Shown here: positions 45,558-56,029 of the stretch, one piece after another
Numbering within the stretch: the stretch's first letter is position 1
Layout: each line of letters opens with the position of its first letter
NCBI RefSeq assembly: GCF_031877795.1
Contig: NC_133970.1
Span: 49,207,328 to 49,271,327 of the forward strand
DNA from: Strix aluco
Taxonomy: Eukaryota; Chordata; Aves; Strigiformes; Strigidae
Direction of reading: 5' to 3'
DNA length: 64,000 bases
The notes under the pieces: model-generated
What the model saw: only the letters and a program-made list of their open reading frames with translations
The model's database searches: none
What the model was told of the DNA's origin: nothing
Made by a program: the position numbers and the translations under genes

Positions 45558-45960
45558 CTACATTTTATCTAAGATACATCTTTTACTAGTGACTAATAAG
45601 CTTATATATTTCATCAAGGAGTAACAATTACTGTTAGCATTTTTTCTTAAAAAGGTTGGCAACCATAGTGTGATTAAGGACAGAGTTATTAAAGGATATG
45701 GTCCTTCCCAATTACCACTTTCCAGGACTTGAACCCTGCCCTGGACTTCTTGTTGATCTGGTATCTGCGACGAGAAGTGACGCAATATTGGTGGCACCTT
45801 CCATGATCAGTTTGGCAAACATTTCTGGACGAGTAGTGACCATCTTGTGCATTTGGTGTGACAAAAAAAAATCCATTCAATAATAACAAGAGGGTCATTA
45901 AGTGTTTCATCCCATTGAAACAGCAGAGCATAGGGCTGCCCTGAAAGATTAAACAATATC
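45558..45960 (-). pseudogene. pol: ERV-3 RT connection-domain remnant
   Basis: Minus frames here give YALLFQWDET and DPLVIIEWIFF-like blocks (in alternating frames) resembling the RT connection segment of class II elements, followed by a MEGAT block. Overlapping frames 45931-45689 and 45797-45558 show at least one frameshift. Assignment rests on motif shape and position only. Confidence 0.5.
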
Positions 45961-46298
45961 AGTTGATACGGATGGCCGGGCACACATCACGATGCTTGTC
46001 TTTCTGAGATGGCATTAGCTACCCGGTGGAGATCTTGTTTTGCTTTCTCTGTAAGTACTCTGGGTGATGTCAGTGAAGGATCTCCTTGCAAAATATCAAA
46101 CAAGCTATGCAGATCATCATTAGTTAGGCCCCACAACAGCTGTATCCAATTTATAGCTCGTAACAGTTTCTGTAAATCATTTAAAGTCTTAACATCAGTT
46201 TTAAGTTCAACCTGTTGTGGGACAATGGTCTGTTCACAAATTCTCCACTCCAGGTACTGCCACGGTGATGATCTCTGTACCTTTTCAGGTGCTATTTG

Positions 46299-46511
46299 TC
46301 ACCCCATTTGAGATACTGAGTCTTTGGGTAAAGCAAGAGCCTTTTCCATGATCTCCTGTGTTTCTGCTGCTATGAGGATGTCATCCATATAATGATATAT
46401 AACAGCCTGGGGGACCTGTATTCTAATAGGGCTCAAAGCCTTTGCAACAAACCACTGACACATCGAGGGACTATTTTTCATGCCTTGTGGCAAAACAACA
46501 CAGTGGTACCG
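46299..46511 (-). pseudogene. pol: ERV-3 RT palm with YMDD
   Basis: Minus translation has RYHCVVLPQGMKNSP, then FVAKALSPIRIQVP and YHYMDDILIA; the YMDD codons are at 46380-46391. The intact LPQG and YMDD contrast with ERV-1's stop in the same place. The domain is separated from its N-terminal half by the nested solo LTR. Confidence 0.88.
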
Positions 46512-46894
46512 TATGGGAGATAAAGACATGCGTATGATCACACAGTGAGTAAGCAATGCCAACTTTAATATGGTGGACCAGCCTTTTATACTGAAAGTGA
46601 AAATCACAAGGTACAATCACATGGTACAATTCTTTCTGATTGGACAGTTAGCTTTGCACATGCTTCTTAAGCTCTCTTCTGATTGGCTGAGAACTGCCAC
46701 ATCGACATTGTACAAACTTCTTCTCTGCCCAGGCCAACACCTTAAAGTTGTTTAACTTCCTGGGTTCTTCCTTATTCTTCCAGGGTCATTCCCTCGTCAC
46801 ATCCTTGCCAAAGCTGAGGCTTTGCCAGTCTTACCCATATGCAGTATTGCTCACACGTCCGTTTTCTTGCAGGGACTCCTTCCGAATCCCCACA
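46512..46894 (-). mobile_element. Solo LTR-W nested in ERV-3 RT
   Basis: 383 bp flanked by GTACCG (46506-46511) and GTACCA (46895-46900), a 6-bp duplication with one mismatch. The uninterrupted site is visible in ERV-1 (about 24-50: CAGTGGTACCGTGTTGCAGG). The left end reads TATGGGAG where the sister copy at 49832 has TGCGGGAG in reverse complement, so the terminal TG is mutated. Minus sense from a TATAAAAG complement near 46586. Confidence 0.9.
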
Positions 46895-46900
46895 GTACCA

Positions 46901-47349
46901 TCTTGTAGGTTCACTAACATTAATACTGGGAACAGAAAAGGTAAATTTAGGTGCATCATCTGGATGCAAGGGAATGGTAAATACCAATCCTTTAGATCAA
47001 TTATTACAAGATGCCAGTTTCAGGGAATCATTGTTGTGGAGGGCATTCCTGGCTGTAACGCACCCATATCCTCCATGGCATCATTAATGCATCGGAGATC
47101 ATGTAAAAGTCACCATTTACCACTTTTGTTTCAAATAATTAACACCAGCGAGTTCTAAGGACTGGTGGTAGGTACGAGATGTCCTGCACTTAATTGTTCA
47201 TGAATTAAATCATTAAGGTGGCACAACTGTTCCATTGGCAAGGGCCACTGACCCACCCACACAGGTGATTCTGTTTTCCAGGTTAGTTTCAGGGTGGGCT
47301 GTGCTGCAGTGGCAATTAAGACAAATTTGATCCAATTTGAGTTCCCCAT
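46901..47349 (-). pseudogene. pol: ERV-3 RT N-terminal part
   Basis: The frame 47349-47155 carries the same RT start as ERV-1 (WPLPMEQLCHL, GHLVPTTSP); then a frame change and the TIPLHPDDAPKFTFSVPS block (46987-46920), which the nested LTR interrupts. Confidence 0.85.
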
Positions 47350-47354
47350 TGAGC

Positions 47355-47600
47355 CATACAGTCACGACCCCATAAGGTAAAAGGGGTTTCTAATATAAAT
47401 GGACAAATAGTTGCTACCCAGTTTACTGGGCTCCTTACATGAATGAGATCTTTGCTTTGAAATGTTACAGCATGACCACCAACCCTGAAAAGCACTCGAG
47501 TTACTGAAGCTCACAGATATTACAGTCACATCTGCACCAGTATGTAAAATGCCTGTCAGTTCAGCAGATTCTTCGGCTTTAGTGAGGTTACTTTTTATCA
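47355..47600 (-). pseudogene. pro: ERV-3 protease remnant with Asp-to-His
   Basis: Minus translation near 47560-47515 reads LTGILHTGADVTVIS. The active-site Asp is His (CAT, plus 47542-47544), as in ERV-1. Otherwise the loop is better kept than in ERV-1 (GAD and VIS retained). Confidence 0.75.
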
Positions 47601-48239
47601 GAGGTCGACTTTGTCTCCCTGTCTGAGCTCAAAATATTTGAGGGGTACGTGATGGTCCAAATCCTGAGTCACCCCAGCTGTAGTAAAATAAAGAAGCTGA
47701 GTAAGTTTGACCTCTGGTAAAACGAACAACCCCTGTAAGGTTGTAGATAATTTTTATGACAATACCCTTCTCAGCTAGATGGTACAAAGGTGCACTCTCC
47801 CCACAGAGTATGCACCTAAATTCAAGACAACAATGAACACAGAATTACTGCCTCCTGCTAGAGGAGATATTTCACCTGTGACACTTAAAACACTGAGCCC
47901 GAACAAACAGGCAGCACCAGTGACCCAGCAGGCGGGCACTAAGGTGCTCTGTCAGAGAACTCCACACTCCGCAGCTGCCGCTGGGCTGCGTCTCATGCAC
48001 GCAAAACAATCACACAAGGAGGTCTCTTACACTTATTACTCACACAACATAAAATGATAAACGCTGCAAACATCAAAACACTGTTAAGAATATATAAAGC
48101 CATTGCTTATTGATTATGTGGTCTTGGCAGACAAGGGACGTCGCATTCCAACGTCAGCACCTTCTGTAAAAACTGCCGCTTCTGGCGTTGGAGGGGGGGG
48201 CTTGGGAAGGCCCAGGGCCGCCGCCGTCAACTCTGCGCT
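47601..48239 (-). pseudogene. ERV-3 segment shared with ERV-1 between gag and protease
   Basis: Very similar to 700-1270 of ERV-1, up to the words TTCTGTAAAAACTGC and GGCGTTGGAGGGGGG. Upstream of about 48200 the two elements stop matching. It contains the same hydrophobic reading (FAAFIILCCVSNK). No capsid homology region is present in ERV-3. Confidence 0.6.
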
Positions 48240-48459
48240 TGCAGGCCAATCACCCTCTTGATCACGCGCTGTTCTCGCGGTAGCATCTTCTCGCGGTTCA
48301 GTACTTTTCCACAGTTCAGTGTTGCAGCTGTCTGTTGTTTTTCCCTGCCACCTTGGCATAACTCAACAGCCTCTTATCTTTCTTGCAAGGCCTGTTTTTC
48401 ATCAAAGCCTAGCACTTTCTCACGGGCTGTGCAAGGTTGACAGGCCAATGCCTCCCACA
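48240..48459 (-). repeat. Block shared with LTR-X, inside ERV-3 gag region
   Basis: Reads from TGTGGGAGG (48459 downward) to GATTGGCCTGCA (48240) and is clearly similar, in the same sense, to 50833-51054 of LTR-X. In ERV-3 the first part is still read in the gag frame (ALACQPCTAREKVLGFDEKQ) before a stop. Confidence 0.8.
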
Positions 48460-48868
48460 TCTCCGCCCCCCAACGCTGCATGTCCGCCTTCCATTTTTCT
48501 GCTAATTCTCCCCTACGCACCTCGGTTTCCCCCTCCCCATCGTCGGAGCTCGCTGAGTGCTCCTCCGGGGGTCCGCCCCATCGTCGGAGCTCGCTGAGTG
48601 CTCCTCCGGGGTAGCTTTCATCATCGCATTTGCCTGCCCCCAAGCCATTAAATGCTCCGGCTTTCCTAATTTCGCTTGTTCTGCTAACTCCGCCTCTATT
48701 TGTGGCCAGAGCTCTGGCTTCATACCGTCTATCGGCTCTGCTAAAACGCCGAGCCTTATCAATCTTTGTAGCATTGCTTTTAATGTTCTCGACTTCATAG
48801 AAGTCTTATTTTGTTTCAGTACCTTAACTGTGACATCTATGGCGCGCCGTGGAGTCTCCCGTCCTGCG
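48374..48868 (-). pseudogene. gag: ERV-3 gag matrix region, no ATG, broken by a 41-bp duplication
   Basis: The frame runs through IDVTVKVLKQNKTSMKSRTL and LGVLAEPIDGMKPELW, resembling alpha-type matrix in shape. The codon where a start would be expected after GCC is ATA (about 48842), with an in-frame ATG only further on (48798). A 41-bp unit starting ATCGTCGG at 48539 is repeated from 48580; 41 is not a multiple of three, so the frame changes there and resumes in the second reading (EEHSASSDDGEGETEVRRG). It ends at a TAA near 48374. Capsid is absent. Confidence 0.75.
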
Positions 48869-48938
48869 TAGAGCTCCTCACCTCCTGCTGTGCACCGCCG
48901 ACTGCCACAGCTTATCTCTTCCCGGAATCATGTCGTAA

Positions 48939-48956
48939 ATCACGTCGGGGTCACCA
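48939..48956 (-). promoter_or_regulatory. ERV-3 primer binding site, tRNA-Trp type
   Basis: Minus strand TGGTGACCCCGACGTGAT, two bases from the LTR; this is the tRNA-Trp primer complement used by avian alpha-retroviruses. Confidence 0.92.
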
Positions 48957-48958
48957 TT

Positions 48959-49337
48959 TGTTGCAGTTAGCTCTGCCTCTTTGAACCTGCCTCTCCACGT
49001 GTCAGTGGCGCTCAGGTTGCAGAGACTAATACTGCAACACCACAATTAGCCTGCCTCATTAAACCTGCCAATCCACATATCAGTGGCGCTCAGATCGCAG
49101 ACTAATGCTGCAGGAGGTTAAGACCTTCACGGGGACATCAGTACAAACACCAATATGATGGATACAAAATGTCCGTTTATTAAACTGTGTATCTTACCTA
49201 TATACATTCACCAAGTACCTCCTTCGTGGGTGTGCCCTTAACATTACAAGCCTATCCATCACCTTACCTCGTAACAAGGGAGGGCTACAGCTATTCCTTC
49301 CGTACATCGCGAGATCTTCCAAACGCCACTCCCTACA
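48959..49337 (-). mobile_element. ERV-3 5' LTR
   Basis: 379 bp. Differences from the 3' LTR that I can see: AAGCCTATCC versus AAGCCTGTCC and CTTCCAAACG versus CTTCCGAACG. Confidence 0.93.
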
Positions 49338-49343
49338 GGTAAC

Positions 49344-49558
49344 GACTAGAGAGGGTAGTTAGGAGAAAGTATAAATGAAATTATATACATTACAGTAAAA
49401 TACAGCAAAAATACAAGCTAGTAAAACACAAGTGATGTCTAACATTAAAATTAAATGTCTTATTTTACAGGTCCCTGTACATTAGCAATTTCAAGTATAC
49501 TTGTAGCAGCTTCCCTTCAGTTTTGATGAACACAGTAGCCCTTGGGAAGTTTCCACAG
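49344..49558 (-). mobile_element. LTR-Q continuation after ERV-3
   Basis: AT-rich stretch ending GGGAAGTTTCCACA, resuming the sequence interrupted at 43435. Confidence 0.45.
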
Positions 49559-49579
49559 AACAGTCAGGGCAAGCAGGAT

Positions 49580-49832
49580 TGTGGGGACTCAGAAGGAGTC
49601 CCTGCAAGAAAATGGACGTGTGAGCAATCCTGTGTATGAGCGAGGATGTGACGAGGGACTGACCCTGGAAGAATGAGGAAGAACCCAGGAAGGTAAACAG
49701 CTTCAGAGTGATGGCCTGGGCCGAGAAGAAGTTTGTACAATGTCAATGTGGCAGTTCTCATCCAATCAGAATAGAGCTTAAGGGGCATTGCTTAATCACT
49801 GTGTGATGATTTGCATGCGTTTATCTCCCGCA
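49580..49832 (+). mobile_element. Solo LTR-V (LTR-W family, internally deleted)
   Basis: TGTGGGGACTCAGAAGG...TCTCCCGCA, the reverse complement of LTR-W. It lacks about 130 bp in the middle (between AGAGCTTAAG and GGCATTGCTTA), including the TATA region. No target duplication found. Confidence 0.85.
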
Positions 49833-50396
49833 CCAATCTTCTGCATAGGATTATTAAGGAATATACAGAAATCATTATAAATTGCTATAAGTAAATAAGT
49901 TGCAAAGCAGGGGATCATTTCCTTGTATCATGAAGCAGATATAACAGAAATTATACAGTGCCTTTGAAAAATTCCCCATCCCCCATCAATGAAAAAAGCA
50001 AAATCCCTCCTGGATTTGCTTTTTGAGACCTTCCCAGAAAACTCATAAGACTCTGTTTGCAAGCATTTGCCCATGGTCAAACTGAACAAGACTCTCAAAC
50101 CAAGACGAGCTCAAAATTCTACAACAAAGGTGGCTGGAGAAAAGTCACAGAAAGTCCTTGTGGGAATGCAAAGTGGAGGTTGAACTCTCCAAAGGCATTT
50201 TATTTCCATAGCACAGCATTCCTCTTTAACAGTGGCTCTTCCCACAGCCACCCAAGACCCACCACAATAACAGGGTTTAGCCCTTTCATGTGTTAATAGC
50301 TCAGTTACAGGTGAGAACTGATATCCAGAGTTCAGAATCCAAAGTGGGGCCAAAGTTCCCTCTCCGGAGCCCTTTCAGTCCCAGGGTGTTGTGGTT
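49833..50396. other. Anonymous DNA
   Basis: No feature recognised. Confidence 0.55.
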
Positions 50397-50827
50397 TGAA
50401 CTCAACCAGTAGCAAATCGCCACGTGGCCAGTTGTTTACTCCCCACCACCCCCCCCAAAATGAAATAGGGGAGGGACAAAAAAGAAGAAATTTGTAGGTT
50501 AAATAACAAAAAAAATTTACTAGCAAAACCAACAGTAATGATAGTAGTCCAAAAGGCATAAAATGCAGTAGTGGCTCACCGAACGGCGACCGGTACAGAG
50601 CCCGTCCCCAGCAGCGATCCGACCGCACCAGAGAAACTCCACCCAGCCGATCCAGAAACCGAAACCAAAACAAACGACGGCTGTGAGAGAGCACGCGCCT
50701 GCCTATATGCTGAGCTTTGACGTCACATGGCATGGAATGCTCCAAGGATTGATCAGGACCCAGCCCTTCAGCTGGGCTCCCTCTCAGCCCAAGGAAAGTT
50801 AACTCTATCCTGGCCAAAACCAGGACA
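50397..50827 (-). mobile_element. LTR-G (LTR-F family)
   Basis: TGTTGTGGTTTGAACTC...AAAACCAGGACA, the reverse complement of LTR-F. Flanks CAGGG and GTCTC do not match, so ends or later rearrangement are uncertain. It abuts LTR-X with five bases between. Confidence 0.85.
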
Positions 50828-50832
50828 GTCTC

Positions 50833-51228
50833 TGTGGGAGAGACATCGGCCTGTCAGCTCTGCGCAGCCCCTGAGAAGCAGCAGGGCTTTGATGAGAAAC
50901 AGGCCTTGGGAGAAAGATAAGAAACTGCCGAGTTGTGCCAAGGTGGCAGGGAAAAACAACGGACAGCTGCAACACTGAGCTGTGGGAAAGTACTGAACTG
51001 TGAGAAGTTACCGCCATGTGCACAGTGCATGAATGAGAAGGTGATTGGTCTGCACAGCACCTGTTAGAGCGGTCTTATGCTGATAGGAGAAAAGGTAGAT
51101 AGCTGTCTAATTGCTGATTTGCTAATTATGAAGTAAGAGCTTTGGCGAGAGCATAAGTATGTACTATTGTAATAATAAAGGGTCTTTCCTTTTGCACTTC
51201 ATGGAGAGTCTGTGCCTCAATTACCACA
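50833..51228 (+). mobile_element. LTR-X with a gag-like first half
   Basis: From TGTGGGAGAGACATCGG to ATTACCACA, flanked by GTCTC and GTCCC (4 of 5). AATAAA at 51174-51179. The first 222 bp are similar, same sense, to ERV-3 gag DNA at 48459-48240; the rest is typical U3/R-like AT-rich DNA. 396 bp. Confidence 0.65.
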
Positions 51229-52800
51229 GTCCCCGGCCTCCCGAAGACATCTGTAGTCTGCTCAAATCCCCTCCAGACTTCCTCCTCATGTCCTTGAGCC
51301 TTCTCTGGTGTCTTTGGCCCAGTTGGGACCCGCTAATGGCATCATGATGCTTATCAATGTCTTTGAGGTTGCCCTTAGCAGGCTTTTAGCTTTGTAGTGG
51401 CCCTCAGACCCTTCTCGTTCCCTCAGAGGACTTCCCGAGTCCATATCTGTGACCCAGCCCAGTCATTCTGTCCTCTCTTCCCTCTAGCCATGCCTCTATT
51501 CATTCCCTGGCCCTCCAATGACACATTTACTTGGTTCGGATCAACTCAGGATTTGTCATGTCCCCAATCCTTTTCTGACTCCCTGGCTGCCTCAGGACAG
51601 TTCTTCTCCCGGCCACGATGCCTCCCAAGACCTTCCTTGTGGTCCAGTTCCATCTTGTAGCGCTTTAGGTGGGGCCATCTTTGAGCCACAGAACACTCCT
51701 TTGTTCCTCTATGCTATCTGGGATTCCAGCGTTCAGTTCCTGGCCACCCGGGACCATCGGTACTGTGCTCAGATGATCACCTGCATTCCTCCTTGTCATC
51801 TCTAAGCCTTCTTTTATCCATCGGCCCCCCTCAACACCCCTCTCCTCACAGTGACAATGTCAGCCCTGACCTTCCTCGATCTCCACAGCACCTTATAACA
51901 CTCCATCTCCTTTTCTATCTCTCTTGTTCTGTCAGAGCCCCCCTTTTTTTCTTTGCTACACAGCGCTCCTTTATCATTCTCCCCGCTGTCAAGCGTGACT
52001 CTGGTTGTTCTCTCGGTCATCTGTAGTTTGCAGAGATGCCCTCGCTGTGTCTCTGAGTCCTCTTTTCTTATCCTGCCCCTTCCTAATTACTCTCTATAAC
52101 AGTCTTCCACGTCCTTTCATGTACCCCACGGCACTCTAGTAGCACTTTAGCTCCCTTTCACTTTTATTCTTTTGTGCTCTTCAGAGCTCTCTTTTAACTG
52201 TTCTGCATGCCTTCATTCATCCCCCAGCCCCCTGATGACATCTGTACTTTGTTGAAATCCCCTTTGCAGTTCCTCATTGTTATCTCTGAGGCTTCTTTGG
52301 TCTCTGAGGCCTGCTCAGGACTCCTCCGCTCCCATTGCCGAGCTCTTTGAGCTCCTTTTTTCCATTTGGAACCTTTCCTGCATTTGTATCTGTTACCCCG
52401 GTCGGTCTTTCTGTCCTCCCATCCATTTGGTGCACCTCCATTCAGTCCCTGGCCCCCTGAGGACATCTCTACTTTGTTCGATTCCCTTTTGAATTCATTG
52501 CATCCCCGAGACTTCTTTGGTCTCTCTAATCCCTGTGACGATGCCTCTCATTTTGCCAGAACCTTTTCCAAAGCCGTCTTTGTGCTCCAGAGCCGTCTAT
52601 TTGTTTTCCATCTTATGTCTTTATTTAGCATCTGGTATCCCAAAGATGTGTGTTGTCAGCTTAGATTTCTTCTTGAGTTTTTCAGAGAAGATGATCACCC
52701 TCATATGTTATCGATAAATCTCCTGTGGTGTTTTTTGTCATCTTTTGCAATTTATTTTTGTTCTAGCAACTTAGGCGTTAGTTAGCCTGGTTCATACAGT
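51229..52800 (+). repeat. Diverged tandem array, pyrimidine-rich on plus strand
   Basis: Units of about 230-290 bp recur with the words CATTCATTCCCTGGCCC, GACATCTGTACTTTGTT, AAATCCCC and GAGGCTTCTTTGGTCTCT. Recognisable starts lie near 51245, 51520, 52230 and 52460; material between is more decayed. Long open frames on both strands result from biased composition, not coding. No similarity to known genes was recognised. Confidence 0.6.
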
Positions 52801-54019
52801 TTCTGATACATGTCATGCAATTCCGTGTTTTTTTAGTCTAATCTGTCCTTTGGGACTCTTAAGGGAGTTAGAGAGACTCTCAAGGTCACTCTGAATTGTT
52901 GGCAATGTACAGTAAATAATTTATATGGCAACCGGTGGTAGTTCTGAGAAGGGATTCTTATAGGATCTAATTCTGCTTTTTCTTTAATCCTATTTAGATC
53001 ATGGTTTTGTTAGAGATTAGGTAGCATACGTGGTCTTGCTAGAAAAGAAGCATAACCCTGTAGCATTTGGTTTTTTTCATAGGAAACTAAAGCACCTCAT
53101 TTTGGATAATGATATCATTATTGCATTTAGCCAATTGGTTCCCCACATAGCTTAGTAAGATATCTGGGTTTTTTTTCTATCTATACTCCAGAAAAACTAG
53201 GTTTAATTCCCTACATGGTCATGTTGCTGATGTAATCAATGTAGCTAAAGAGCAGATATTGTTTCCAGTAAAGTTTGCTTTCTTTGATCAGCATTTTGCA
53301 GGCTGTAAACCCAAGGCTGGTGAGAAAACTTGCTGCTGCTCCTCTGGCTGCTTTTATGCCTTCTGGTGGTTCACCCCTCCCCTTTCCCAGGTGATTGTGG
53401 TCAGGGTGGTGGGTGGGGCCTGGGGTATATGAGCCACAGCCTCTCCTCAAGAAGGTCATTCTGCTCTTGGGCCTCTTTGTGATTAGTGCTCTGCTGTTCC
53501 TTGAGTCAATGGCAGCATTTGAGCTGTTGAAGCTCTTTAGGCAGGTGTGTTTTGATAATTGCATAAACAGAGGTACCAGAGGTAAGAGTTTCAGGATCAG
53601 TCAAGGTTCAGCAGCATATATAATATGAAGTACACTGGTACATAGTGGTCTGTTTTCAGGTAAGTACTTTTGTATTGACTGGGTGGGTAAAATGGTTTAA
53701 TAGTGTACATTTACAGTTTTTCTTTTCATTCTAGATGCATTGTATTTTCCTGGCTTTTCTGACTTTAATGAAGATAGGATCTTGGTTTTTTCCCTAGTAT
53801 TGCTGGATACATTGTAAGCTGTTGATATCATCTGTCTAAATAGAACTAAAGGTGAGATGATGTAGCAATGGTTAGAGTCAGCATTTTGTATGTATCTGTA
53901 CATAGAGCTTTAGCATTTCTTAAGAAAGTAGCAGGCATGTAAGACACAGTGTCTTTCAGGATATGGGATGGCTCATAGTGTTTTCCCAATTGCCCACAGA
54001 GCAACATATTGTCTTACAG
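52801..54019 (+). other. Spacer with promoter-like element
   Basis: Mostly AT-rich. Near 53380-53440 there is a GC-rich stretch (CTTTCCCAGG, GGGTGGTGGGTGGGGCC) followed by GGGGTATATGAG, a TATA-like box at about 53424, and 120 bp later a possible splice donor (AGGCAG/GTGTGT at about 53545). This could be the start of a transcript running into the exon-like array, but nothing proves it. Confidence 0.35.
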
Positions 54020-56029
54020 GTGCCATGTAGGCAGCCTTTGGAATAAGATGAGCATTTGAGGTGAGCTTGGATAGTCAAGAGGAGGGCCAGGCATTTTCAC
54101 ACAAGTACAACTATAATGTTCTGTCTTTTTATGTCATAGGTGCTACAAGCAATGATGGCCATAGCATCCAACACCAAAACTGACATAAAACAGGTGAGCA
54201 GGAGGTACGATGCTTTTGGGGAGGAGCGTTTTGCAGAAGAAGGCCACATCAGCTGACACAATGCTGACTCCTGGTGCTGGTTTTGTGCAGCTGATGAAGA
54301 GGAACCTGGCATCTGTAGGAATATCCGGGTTAGCGGATGCGGTGGTTGTTGAAGATGGCTTCAGACCCTCAGATAAGTTGAGGGACTGGTGTTTGGGAGA
54401 GGGCTCTGGGGGGAGCCCAAGGTTGGGAATTGCAGGGAGGGGTTTTCAAGTTAACATAGGGGAGAGGACTGTCCAGGAATCGTGCCCTTTGGGCAGGGGA
54501 AGGGAGCAGGTTACTTTTCTGCACAAGACTGCCATGTGCTGGGCAGGGCAGTTCTAGCCTATGGATCTGTTGTTGTGTAGTTTGTGTTTTCTGTTTTATG
54601 TGTCCTAGAGCTTCCTTGGGTCACAACATCCTCGTCGCTCTTTGTGCCAAAGTAGCACAGCATGTGCTTCAGGTGCCATCCCTAGGGTCTCGAATGCCTG
54701 TAGTCATCAGCAGAATGCCGGTTGGGTGCTTCTTTTATTGTGTTACAAGCCTAAAGCGTGGATAGGTCTTGGAAGTTTCAGGTTGGTCTGCTTTTGCAGC
54801 ATTGTTCCAGGCTGCGTTAACATCTCTGGTCTTGAGTGGTCCATCTTTGCAAAGACCTTTTCTGGGAGTTCTTCCCTGAATCCTTACATGCTTAGGTCTT
54901 GAAGTAAGGTGTTTTGCATATGAGTCATCCCAGTTGCTCCCATCTGTTTTTGTCTCGGGCCACAGTGTTTGGCTCTTCTCAGCCTTCCTCTCGGCCCCCT
55001 CGGTCTTCTCATCTGGCACTGTCTCTGGCCAAGGAGTCATTGTTGCCATTCTCTGGCTGAGGGGTCATTCTTGGAGAGCTTGTTTTAATGTCTCTGTCAC
55101 AGCATTTGTCTCGTATTTGTGCAGTGTTGGTCTGTGCCTGTTTATGTCTGGGTTGGAGCTGCTCTGCCTGGAGGCACAGCAGTGATAGTCAACAAAAGAA
55201 TAGCAATAAGAATCTATAGGTAATAGGGTGATAAGCCTAGACTTTGTAGGCAAAGGCGTGCAGTCCGTTTCAGAGCAAGTAGCCATATATGCAGCAGGTG
55301 TAAGAGACTTCTCTGTAGCGTTATGCAGAGACGCTGGGGATGACCAGGTTGTGTTTAATGGCAGGCTGCAATGACAATCTAGATAGCGTACCTAAAGGAG
55401 ACCTCTGGAACTGTTAAGCCATCGCTTGGCATCCAGGTGACTCAGTTGATATGTTTTTTTCAGATGCAGAGGGGTGACCTGTGTGCCAAAGGGCTATGGA
55501 GGAGGCGAGCAGAGCACCATAAGAAGGTAGGTCAACGTGCTGTGTCGGAGGGAAGACGAGACTGGTGTCTATGTGAGTAGCCTATAAGCATGTTTTGTTT
55601 TGAAGGTGTGAAGAAAGACACCGGCACCAGAGGTGACTCGAGCAAGGTGTGGTATGACCCATGTGCTCAAGTAGCAGTTATTTTTCAGGTGTCGTATTGT
55701 TGGTGAAGTTAGAAGCAACCCTTGTTGTTTGTGTCTTACAGGCGGTCCCCAAGACTCCACAGGAGAACCCATGAGCAGCAGAGGTGGAGTGGGTGAGCAC
55801 ACAAGGTAAAGGAGCGGGAGAGGGTTATTGGTGTGGGCAGGCTGTAGTTTTGGGCAGTATCCCACCAAGTGTTACTTTAGTTCTTGCAGGTGACGTTTGT
55901 AGCCTTGGAAGGGTGAAGCCGCATGCTCGACGAGCGGTCTGAGAAGGTGAGGCGTCGCCAGCCAGGTCTGCATTTAAGAGCAAAGTGTCCCATGGCATGT
56001 AAGTGCAGCATTTCTCTTTGGTTTTGCAG
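54020..56029 (+). repeat. 2-kb unit, copy 1, with exon-like segments
   Basis: AG/GT-bordered segments: A 54020-54060, B 54140-54193 (18 open codons), C starting 54291, an ATG-started 63-nt segment 55464-55526 (21 open codons), D 55606-55646, E 55742-55792, F 55890-55946. B joins C in one open frame (TDIKQ then LMKRNL). From 54423 to 54554 a 44-codon frame (LGIAGRGFQVNIGERTVQ...CWAGQF) is shared with copy 2. Segment A has stops in the frame that would join B. Gene or decayed gene family not recognised. Confidence 0.6.

Larger units (their letters stand above)
43430..49343 (-). mobile_element. ERV-3: complete but defective provirus with 6-bp target duplication
   Basis: LTRs 43436-43814 and 48959-49337, flanked by GGTAAC (43430-43435 and 49338-49343). 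On the minus strand: LTR, tRNA-Trp primer site, gag start region, a segment shared with ERV-1, protease, RT (with a nested solo LTR), RNase H, integrase, env tail, polypurine tract, LTR. A 6-bp duplication and tRNA-Trp primer fit an alpha-like virus, while protease-RT matches the tRNA-Lys element ERV-1. LTRs differ at two positions that I can see. Every gene is broken. Confidence 0.94.

Noticed and set aside
45558-45797. Peptide GNWEGPYPL resembling an integrase C-terminal word
   Set aside because: The order along the element puts RT connection here, and the neighbouring frames fit that better; the word is probably chance.
51793-52785. Overlapping long frames on both strands
   Set aside because: Biased pyrimidine-rich repeat DNA keeps frames open by chance; no motif or codon pattern.
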